Origin: Bacteroidota bacterium
GTDB taxonomy: Bacteria > Bacteroidota > Bacteroidia > UKL13-3
NCBI GenBank assembly: GCA_947460565.1
Contig: CANHJJ010000160.1
Coordinates: forward strand, 1 to 5,263
Length of the DNA stretch: 5,263 nucleotides
Direction of reading: 5' to 3'
A program made the position numbers and the translations under genes. Positions within the stretch are counted from its first letter, which is position 1; every line of letters starts with the position of its first letter. The notes beneath the pieces are model-generated. The model ran no database searches and had not been told where the DNA came from. It was given only the letters and a program-made list of their open reading frames with translations. Below are positions 1 to 5,263 of the stretch, one piece after another.

Positions 1-498
1 ATTATCTTTTGCACCTGAACGATAAACCACATCATCTATAGCAGCTTCGCCCATAACCGTCACAGAAATTAGTAAGCCCTGTTTGCTGGTGCTAGTGTCT
101 CCGCCTATAATATCTATTCCATAGTGCTTTGCGGCCAATTGTATGCCTTGGTATATTTCTTCAATGGCATCTACAGAAAATTTACTTGATATACCTAGTG
201 AAACAGTGGCATGAGTGGGCTTTCCGTTCATGGCATATATATCGCTCACATTGATAGTTATGGCTTTAAATCCCAGATGTTTAAGAGGCATATAACTCAA
301 ATCAAAGTGCACACCTTCCAAAAGTAAATCAGTACTAACCAACATACATTTACCATTTTCAGTTTTTATCACGGCCGCATCATCCCCAATTCCCTTAATG
401 GTTGAGGCTTGTGTGGGCGTTAAACCTGCTGTAATCAAATCAATTAAACCAAATTCGCCAACCGATTCAATGGAGGTAGTGTTTTTATCTTCAAGCAT
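1..498 (-). CDS. thiL: Thiamine-monophosphate kinase ThiL, N-terminal part (cut by window edge)
   Basis: ThiL phosphorylates thiamine monophosphate with ATP to give thiamine diphosphate, the last step of cofactor synthesis in the cytoplasm. The minus strand reads open for 166 codons from the ATG at 498-496 to the window edge, about half of the usual 320-350 residues, so the C-terminal half lies outside. Hallmarks of the AIRS/PurM-like ATP-binding fold appear in order: GEFGLI near residues 14-19, GIGDDAAV at 37-43, STDLLLEGVHFD at 55-66, NVSDIYAMNGKPTH at 83-96 and IGGDTS at 131-136, with the conserved RSGAK at 160-164. The acidic residues in GDD, TD, SD and GGD are the family's metal and nucleotide ligands, and all are present. 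No frameshift is seen. The gene is transcribed away from the isomerase gene at 611. No Shine-Dalgarno precedes the start, as is usual in Bacteroidota. Family assignment is secure; intactness of the rest cannot be judged. Confidence 0.95.
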   Translation of the reverse strand, partial: MLEDKNTTSIESVGEFGLIDLITAGLTPTQASTIKGIGDDAAVIKTENGKCMLVSTDLLLEGVHFDLSYMPLKHLGFKAITINVSDIYAMNGKPTHATVSLGISSKFSVDAIEEIYQGIQLAAKHYGIDIIGGDTSTSKQGLLISVTVMGEAAIDDVVYRSGAKDN

Positions 499-519
499 GT
501 ATTGTAAATATTAAGGCCG

Positions 520-527
520 CAAATATA
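520..527 (-). promoter_or_regulatory. Candidate -7 box of the thiL promoter
   Basis: Read on the minus strand, these bases are TATATTTG, an exact match to the Bacteroidota -7 consensus TAnnTTTG, and they lie about 20 bases upstream of the thiL ATG. This would give a very short leader. No TTTG or TTG is found about 19 bases further upstream on this strand (around 547-550), so the -33 element is missing or weak. The placement is good, but an eight-base AT-rich match alone can occur by chance. Confidence 0.45.
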
Positions 528-537
528 ATTTAAATTA
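526..537. repeat. 12-base AT-only perfect palindrome in the divergent promoter region
   Basis: TAATTTAAATTA is perfectly self-complementary. It lies between the two divergent promoter boxes and overlaps the upstream edge of the thiL -7 box by two bases. It could be an operator or simply a flexible AT-rich spacer. Its composition is so simple that chance is a serious alternative. Confidence 0.2.
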
Positions 538-548
538 AGTATGGCTAA

Positions 549-579
549 TTTGCTTCACATTGCTAATTTCATATTTTTG
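549..579 (+). promoter_or_regulatory. Bacteroidota-type sigma promoter for the isomerase gene at 611
   Basis: TTTG at 549-552 (-33 element) is followed by exactly 19 bases and then TATTTTTG at 572-579, which fits the -7 consensus TAnnTTTG. Both elements and the spacing match the consensus for the primary sigma factor of this phylum. Transcription would start a few bases after 579, leaving a leader of roughly 20-27 bases before the ATG at 611. The -33 box falls close to where a thiL -33 box would lie, so the two divergent promoters are back to back. Confidence 0.7.
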
Positions 580-610
580 CAATCCTTTAAAAAACATACT
601 AATCCGCAAA

Positions 611-2614
611 ATGAAAAAAATAGTATTTGTAATTGCAGCATTCAATGTAATCATGGCGAGCAATACTTTTGCTCAAAAAGCAAAACCAAACGCGGCTAAG
701 GCTAAGCCAGCAGCCGTTGTTGCAACAGTAAAGCCCAATCCTTTGGTGTTTAGTCTTGCTAACGAATCGGTACTTAAAAATGAGTTTGAGCGTTTGTTGA
801 ACAAAAACAGAAAAGACAAAGCAACCCCAACAGAAAAGGAAGTTCGCGAGTATTTAGATTTGTACATCAACTTTAAATTAAAGGTTAAAGAAGCTTTAGC
901 GCTTCAATTGGACACCAACCCAACCTTTGTATCTGAGTTGGCAGGTTATCGCAAGCAATTATCAACTCCATATTTAACAGATAAAAAAGTTACGGATGAC
1001 TTAATCAATGAGGCATATGATAGAATGAAACAAGAGGTAAATGCAAGTCACATTTTAATTATGTGTAACGAGAACGCCTCTCCAGCTGATACTTTAGCTG
1101 CTTTCAATAAATTGCTTGACTTAAAAAGACGTTACGCAAAAGGAGAGAACTTTGATAGTTTAGCTTCAAAATATTCTGAAGATCCATCAGCTAAGAAAAA
1201 CTATGGTTCACTAGGTTGGTTTGGCGCTTTCAATATGGTGTATCCATTCGAAACCAATGCATACAAAACAGCAAAAGGTGATGTTTCAGCCCCTTTTCGT
1301 ACACAGTTTGGATATCATATTTTGAAAGTTAATGATAGACGTGCTGCTAGAGGAGATGTAAAAGTATCTCATATCATGGTAAGAGTAAGTCCACAGCCAT
1401 CAGAAACAGAATGGAACGATGCCAAATCTAAAGCGGATTCTATCCACCAAAAACTTATGTCAGGTGAAACCTTTGAAGCTATGGTTGAAAAATACTCACA
1501 AGATGAAGGAAGTAAACCAAACAAAGGTGTAATGAATTGGATGGCAAGCCTAAGCGGTTATCCGGAAAATTTTAAAGATATAAGTTTTGCTTTAAAAGAA
1601 AACGAAATTTCAAAGCCCTTCAAAACTGACTATGGATTTCACATAGTGAAATTGGTTGAACGCAGACCTCTTGCTGATTTTAAGGAAATGCAAGATGTGA
1701 TTAAATCTAAAATCACCAAAGATAGTCGCTCGCAAAGTTCCAAAGTAGCTGTAGTTAACAGGATTAAAAGAGAAAATAACTACAAAGAAATTTTAGTTAA
1801 TGTTAACGAATTTGCCACCGGCTTAGACTCATCATTTATCAAAGGAAATTGGACTTATGATGAAAATAAAATGGGCACTAAACCTGTTTTAACCATTGGT
1901 GATAAGACCTTCACTGAAAAAGATTTTGCTGCTTATGTGAAAGCCAACCAAACACCTATTGAAAAAGGTTCAACGCAAGTAATCGTTCAAAATATGTTTA
2001 AGTCATGGTCAGATGACAAGTGCATGGCTTATGAGGAAAGCATGTTAGAAAACAAATACGAAGACTTTAACAATGTTTACAAAGAATACCATGATGGTAT
2101 TTTGTTATTCGATTTAACCGACAAAAAAGTGTGGAGCAAAGCGGTCTCTGATACTGCCGGTTTAGAAAAATTTTATGAAAACAACAAAGGCAAATACATG
2201 TGGAAAGAGCGAGTTCATTACCAAACTTTCACTTGCTTAAATGTTAGCGCTAAGGCAGATGCTATTAAAATGTTACAAAAAGGAAAATCGATAGATGAAA
2301 TTCAAGCTAAGCTTAATAAAAAAGTAGCAGGTACAGTTAGTTTCAGAGATAGCAAATCTGAAAAAACAGATGCGACCGCTGAGAAACTTTGGGATAAAAA
2401 AGGTTTAGTGGATATTCCAAAAGAAGGCGAGAACGACAAATTCTATTGGGTAATTGGAAACCTTTCTGCTGAAAGCAAAACCTTGAAAGAAGCTAAAGGA
2501 ATTGCTACCTCTGACTATCAAAACTACTTGGAAAAGGAATGGATTAAAGAGTTAAGAGCTAAATATCCTGTTCAAGTAAACGAAGAAACCATTCGCGGAC
2601 TATACAACAACTAA
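611..2614 (+). CDS. Secreted two-parvulin (PpiC-type) peptidylprolyl isomerase
   Basis: The 667-residue product should catalyse cis-trans isomerisation of prolyl bonds in exported proteins and probably also act as a chaperone in the periplasm. Residues 1-22 form a type I signal peptide (MKK, a hydrophobic core, then a TFAQ cleavage region) followed by a Lys/Ala/Pro-rich linker to about 45. A SurA-like helical module spans roughly 46-140. Parvulin domain 1 runs from ASHILI (145-150) to FGYHILKV (233-240), and domain 2 from VSHIMV (252-257) to YGFHIVKL (341-348). Both keep the two conserved histidines and the SxD acidic residue (D191, D298), so both may be active. Residues about 420-667 look like a diverged copy of the module plus a degenerate third parvulin. 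ATG 611 was chosen because the signal peptide begins there and the promoter's -7 box ends at 579; an upstream in-frame TTG at 560 lies inside the promoter. A terminator follows closely. Family is certain; a specific gene name is not. Confidence 0.93.
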   Translation: MKKIVFVIAAFNVIMASNTFAQKAKPNAAKAKPAAVVATVKPNPLVFSLANESVLKNEFERLLNKNRKDKATPTEKEVREYLDLYINFKLKVKEALALQLDTNPTFVSELAGYRKQLSTPYLTDKKVTDDLINEAYDRMKQEVNASHILIMCNENASPADTLAAFNKLLDLKRRYAKGENFDSLASKYSEDPSAKKNYGSLGWFGAFNMVYPFETNAYKTAKGDVSAPFRTQFGYHILKVNDRRAARGDVKVSHIMVRVSPQPSETEWNDAKSKADSIHQKLMSGETFEAMVEKYSQDEGSKPNKGVMNWMASLSGYPENFKDISFALKENEISKPFKTDYGFHIVKLVERRPLADFKEMQDVIKSKITKDSRSQSSKVAVVNRIKRENNYKEILVNVNEFATGLDSSFIKGNWTYDENKMGTKPVLTIGDKTFTEKDFAAYVKANQTPIEKGSTQVIVQNMFKSWSDDKCMAYEESMLENKYEDFNNVYKEYHDGILLFDLTDKKVWSKAVSDTAGLEKFYENNKGKYMWKERVHYQTFTCLNVSAKADAIKMLQKGKSIDEIQAKLNKKVAGTVSFRDSKSEKTDATAEKLWDKKGLVDIPKEGENDKFYWVIGNLSAESKTLKEAKGIATSDYQNYLEKEWIKELRAKYPVQVNEETIRGLYNN

Positions 2615-2618
2615 TTAT

Positions 2619-2677
2619 AAAATCCGTCATAGCATGGGCTTATTTATTGGGCTTTTAGTGCTTTGACGGATTTTTTT
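2619..2677 (+). terminator. Intrinsic terminator between the two isomerase genes
   Basis: The left arm at 2619-2634 and right arm at 2659-2674 pair at 15 of 16 positions, with one T-T mismatch (2630/2663); the core is TCCGTCA with TGACGGA. Seven T residues follow directly at 2671-2677. It begins five bases after the TAA of the upstream gene, the expected place for Rho-independent termination. The 24-base loop is long for such a hairpin and contains the 7-mer TGGGCTT twice (2635-2641 and 2648-2654). It implies that the downstream surA gene needs its own promoter or partial read-through. Confidence 0.88.
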
Positions 2678-2698
2678 ATTAAATCTCATTGTGCTGCC

Positions 2699-2706
2699 TA
2701 TATTTA
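2699..2706 (+). promoter_or_regulatory. Weak candidate -7 box for surA
   Basis: TATATTTA matches the Bacteroidota -7 consensus TAnnTTTG at all but the last base, and sits 14 bases before the ATG at 2721. No TTG-type -33 element lies at the expected distance; that region is the tail of the terminator. A promoter is expected here because of the terminator, but this match is only suggestive. Confidence 0.3.
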
Positions 2707-2720
2707 CAGCCACTTTAAAA

Positions 2721-4100
2721 ATGATAAACAAGCCAAGCATAAACTATTTTTTTAAGACCATATTGTTTTTTGCGCTCATCTTTTTGGGTATAAAAAGTTT
2801 TGCTCAGCCTAAGTCAGGTCAAGTAATTGACGAGATAGTGGCAGTGGTGGCAGATAAAATTGTTTTGCATAGTGAAGTAGAGTTTGAATACCAACAGCTA
2901 AAGCGTGAGTATGGTCCTGTGGGCGATACTATCAAATGTGATATCCTTACAAGAAAGTTAACCGACAACTTGATGTTAGTGAAGGCACAAGTGGATAGTG
3001 TTGAAATTAATGAAGACCGTGTGGATGCAGAATTGGAAGAGAGAATCCGATATTTCGCTAAACAATTTGGTGGTGAAAAAGGCCTTGAAGATTTTTATGG
3101 AAAAACCATTGCTGAAATAAAATCTCAGAACCGTGAAAAAATCCGCAATACCCAGCTGATTGGTGAGATGCAACGCAAAATCATCAAAGACGTTAAGGTT
3201 ACCCCTACAGATATCAAGAATTACTACAGCCAAATGTCGAGGGACAGTTTGCCTTTATACAGCGCAGAATTGGAAGTTTCTCAGATTATCATAGAACCAA
3301 AAGTGTCAAAAGCATCGAAGGACGCGGCCAAAGAGAAAATTCTTGAGCTTAGGCAACGTGTGATGAATGGTGAAAACTTTAAGACCTTGGCACTCATTTA
3401 TAGTGATGATAAGGTTTCGGCCAAGCAAGGAGGGGAGTTGGGCTATTTCTCGAGGGGTATGATGGTTCCCGAGTTTGAGGCTGCTGCTTTTAAATTAATG
3501 CCTGATAGCATTTCGCGTGTAGTTGAAACCAAATATGGCTATCACATTATCCAAGGTATCAATCGCAAAGGAGATGATATGAATGCCCGACATATTCTTA
3601 TCATGCCTAAAATATATAAAAATGATGTAGAGTTAGCCAAAATTAAGGCAGATAGCATTTTGTATTTAATCAAATTGGATTCTATTTCTTTTGAAAACGC
3701 AGCTAAAAAATTCTCTGATGATGCACCTACAAAAAACAATGGTGGTTTGATTACGGATGCCAACGGTGGTGGTACTAAAATCCCTGTAGACGAATTGGAC
3801 AAAGATATTTACCTAAAAGTTTCTACCCTTAAACCTGGTGAATATACGGAGCCTGAGATGATTACCATCAGCGTGCCTGAACCAAAGAAAGTATGGCGTA
3901 TCTTATACCTTAAATCTGAAACCCGACCACACCGCTGCAACCCAAGAGACGATTACCAAAAACTACAACAGATGGCTTTGGTAAAAAAACAAAACGATAC
4001 CATGCAAAAATGGTTGGAGAAAAACCGCAACAAGTTTTATGTTTATGTTAGCGATTCTTTTAAAGATTGCGATGAATTGAAACTTTGGTCAAAAAAGTAA
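2721..4100 (+). CDS. surA: SurA-like periplasmic chaperone / peptidylprolyl isomerase
   Basis: The 459-residue product resembles SurA (428 residues in E. coli), which escorts unfolded outer-membrane proteins across the periplasm to the BAM complex. Residues 1-29 form a signal peptide (basic start, core around TILFFALIFLGI, cleavage near SFAQ). The SurA N-terminal chaperone module covers about 33-170, opening with the typical IDEIVAVVADKIVLHSEVE. Parvulin domain 1 spans about 183-280 and ends in YGYHII, but its first conserved histidine is glutamine (Q188 in VSQIII). Domain 2 (about 286-400) starts with ARHILI but lacks the closing GYHI; VWRILYL (391-397) stands there instead and its central GWF-type turn is also changed. 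The helix-rich tail after DDYQKLQQ (410-417) would complete the SurA chaperone core. This suggests a chaperone with little isomerase activity, which is inference. ATG 2721 is preferred over an in-frame GTG at 2691 because the signal peptide begins there. It follows another parvulin gene across a terminator. Confidence 0.9.
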   Translation: MINKPSINYFFKTILFFALIFLGIKSFAQPKSGQVIDEIVAVVADKIVLHSEVEFEYQQLKREYGPVGDTIKCDILTRKLTDNLMLVKAQVDSVEINEDRVDAELEERIRYFAKQFGGEKGLEDFYGKTIAEIKSQNREKIRNTQLIGEMQRKIIKDVKVTPTDIKNYYSQMSRDSLPLYSAELEVSQIIIEPKVSKASKDAAKEKILELRQRVMNGENFKTLALIYSDDKVSAKQGGELGYFSRGMMVPEFEAAAFKLMPDSISRVVETKYGYHIIQGINRKGDDMNARHILIMPKIYKNDVELAKIKADSILYLIKLDSISFENAAKKFSDDAPTKNNGGLITDANGGGTKIPVDELDKDIYLKVSTLKPGEYTEPEMITISVPEPKKVWRILYLKSETRPHRCNPRDDYQKLQQMALVKKQNDTMQKWLEKNRNKFYVYVSDSFKDCDELKLWSKK

Positions 4101-4133
4101 GAATCAAGCCTACCCCTTATTCATAATAAATTC

Positions 4134-4141
4134 TATCTTTG
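4134..4141 (+). promoter_or_regulatory. Candidate -7 box of the prfA promoter
   Basis: TATCTTTG fits the Bacteroidota -7 consensus TAnnTTTG exactly and lies 19 bases before the prfA ATG, in the 60-base gap after surA. No clear TTG-type -33 box occurs about 19 bases upstream (around 4111-4114). There is no hairpin terminator in the gap, so prfA may also receive surA read-through. Confidence 0.45.
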
Positions 4142-4160
4142 CGCCTCAAAAAACAGAGCA

Positions 4161-5234
4161 ATGTTAGATAAATTAGAGGCTATATACCAACGATCAAAAC
4201 AAGTAGAAGACATGCTTTCACAGCCTGATATATTGGCTGATATGAAGCGTTATACCCAAATGAATCGTGAATACAAGAGTTTACAGCCCTTGGTTAACAA
4301 ATATTTTGAATATAAAAACCTCATCGGAAATATTGAGAACGCTAAGGAAATCCTTAAAAACGAAAAGGATGCGGACTTGCGTGATATGGCCAAAATGGAA
4401 TTAGATGAATTGGATCCTTTGGTGGCGCCTATGGAAGAAGAAGTAAGAATCTTATTAATTCCAAAAGACCCAGAAGATGATAAGAATGCAGTGGTTGAAA
4501 TACGAGGTGGTACTGGTGGAGACGAGGCAAGTTTGTTTGCTGGCGAGCTTTTCCGTATGTATGAAAGATACTGTGACAAGCGTGGTTGGAAGACTGAAGT
4601 AATTGATTTTACCGAAGGCACAGTTGGTGGTTTTAAGGAGATTGTGATGGAAGTTACAGGTGATGGCGTTTATGGGGTTTTGAAATATGAAAGTGGTGTG
4701 CATCGCGTGCAGCGAGTACCTGATACCGAAGCTCAAGGTAGGGTTCATACTTCTGCTGCATCAGTTGTGGTTTTGCCAGAGGCTGAAGAGGTAGATGTAG
4801 AAATTAATCCTGCAGATATTGAAATGCAAACTGCCCGAAGCGGTGGTGCTGGTGGTCAGAATGTAAATAAGGTGGAGAGTAAGGTAATGCTAACACACAA
4901 ACCAACAGGGATTGTGGTTGTTTGTCAGGTAGAGAGAAATCAATTAGGTAATCGTAACCGTGCTATGCAAATGTTGCGTACCAAGCTATATGAAATCGAA
5001 TTGCAAAAGCACAATGATGGCATTGCAAACAAGCGTAAAACCATGGTGTCAACGGGTGATAGATCTGCTAAGATTAGGACCTACAATTACCCACAAGCTA
5101 GGGTAACTGATCATCGTATTGGCTTAACCAAATACAATTTACCCGATGTGATAGCAGGTGATATCCAGGAATTTATTGATAAGCTTCAAATAGCTGAGAA
5201 TTCAGAGAAGTTGAAAGAAGGTCAAATGAACTAA
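4161..5234 (+). CDS. prfA: Peptide chain release factor 1 (RF1)
   Basis: RF1 recognises UAA and UAG in the ribosomal A site and triggers release of the finished protein. The 357-residue product matches the usual length (360 in E. coli). The coiled-coil N-terminal domain covers about 1-100. GGTGGDEASLFAGEL at 116-130 is a class I release factor signature. The codon-recognition domain carries HRVQRVPDTEAQGRVHTS (181-198), where PDT at 187-189 is the PxT stop-codon-reading tripeptide; the RF2-type SPF is absent, which separates it from RF2. The catalytic GGQ loop is at 231-233 within RSGGAGGQNVNK; its glutamine (Q233) is the residue that PrmC methylates in this family. STGDRSAKIRTYNYPQ (297-312) and RVTDHRI (314-320) complete the conserved C-terminal part. 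The start fits the family's N-terminus; no Shine-Dalgarno is present. The gene is complete, with 29 bases of uncharacterised DNA after its TAA stop. Confidence 0.97.
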   Translation: MLDKLEAIYQRSKQVEDMLSQPDILADMKRYTQMNREYKSLQPLVNKYFEYKNLIGNIENAKEILKNEKDADLRDMAKMELDELDPLVAPMEEEVRILLIPKDPEDDKNAVVEIRGGTGGDEASLFAGELFRMYERYCDKRGWKTEVIDFTEGTVGGFKEIVMEVTGDGVYGVLKYESGVHRVQRVPDTEAQGRVHTSAASVVVLPEAEEVDVEINPADIEMQTARSGGAGGQNVNKVESKVMLTHKPTGIVVVCQVERNQLGNRNRAMQMLRTKLYEIELQKHNDGIANKRKTMVSTGDRSAKIRTYNYPQARVTDHRIGLTKYNLPDVIAGDIQEFIDKLQIAENSEKLKEGQMN

Positions 5235-5263
5235 AGATTAGACTCATACTGAAGCAACAAGTC

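Noticed and set aside
499..560. A thiamine diphosphate riboswitch in the leader of thiL.
   Set aside because: The likely leader is only about 15-20 bases, too short for the conserved THI-box structure, and no THI-box-like motif is seen.
560..610. Possible N-terminal extension of the isomerase gene from an upstream in-frame TTG at 560.
   Set aside because: It would start inside the promoter, upstream of the likely transcription start, and would put 17 non-signal-like residues before a normal signal peptide that begins at ATG 611.
2691..2720. In-frame GTG start for surA ten codons upstream of ATG 2721.
   Set aside because: It would add a hydrophobic stretch before the basic N-terminus of the signal peptide and overlap the only candidate -7 box. 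ATG 2721 gives a typical signal peptide with an A-rich leader.
4719..4727. The RF1 stop-codon-reading tripeptide is PDT rather than the PAT of E. coli, possibly meaning altered stop recognition.
   Set aside because: The middle position of the PxT motif varies naturally in RF1 (for example PET in Bacillus), and the rest of the codon-recognition domain is typical. The complete genes here all use TAA. There is no sign of recoding.
4250..4748. Minus-strand open frames opposite prfA (also shorter ones opposite the two isomerase genes).
   Set aside because: They are wholly antisense to well-supported conserved genes, show no recognisable domains, and have compositions expected from shadow frames.
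1..5263. A hidden new system: defence genes, mobile element, CRISPR or RNA gene.
   Set aside because: Almost every base is accounted for by four conserved housekeeping or envelope genes with short gaps. I saw no spaced repeats, transposase, tRNA-like or rRNA-like sequence, or transfer signature.

Overview
This window looks like ordinary core chromosome from a member of the Bacteroidota. Three things support that. Promoter-like sites match the -7/-33 consensus of that phylum's primary sigma factor (TTTG, about 19 bases, TAnnTTTG). None of the four gene starts has a recognisable Shine-Dalgarno sequence. The proteins resemble Bacteroidota versions of their families. The DNA is AT-rich, and the three complete genes all end in TAA. 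I cannot assign a genus.

Layout: positions 1-498 (minus strand) hold the N-terminal half of thiL, thiamine-monophosphate kinase, which runs off the left edge. The 112-base gap at 499-610 is a divergent promoter region with a -7 box for thiL on the minus strand and a complete -33/-7 promoter on the plus strand. Positions 611-2614 encode a large secreted two-parvulin peptidylprolyl isomerase. A strong intrinsic terminator (2619-2677) follows. Positions 2721-4100 encode a SurA-like periplasmic chaperone/isomerase. Positions 4161-5234 encode peptide chain release factor 1 (prfA), preceded by its own candidate -7 box. The last 29 bases (5235-5263) contain nothing I can identify.

How the genes relate: the two parvulin proteins are exported and probably act together in the periplasm on folding and delivery of outer-membrane and secreted proteins. 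The terminator between them suggests separate transcription. thiL (cofactor synthesis) and prfA (translation termination) are unrelated housekeeping neighbours.

I found no mobile element, CRISPR array, RNA gene or new defence-like system. The most interesting points are about protein architecture. The first isomerase appears to carry a decayed second copy of its own chaperone-plus-parvulin unit in its C-terminal half. In the SurA homologue, each parvulin domain seems to have lost a different one of the two conserved histidines, while both are kept in both domains of its neighbour.
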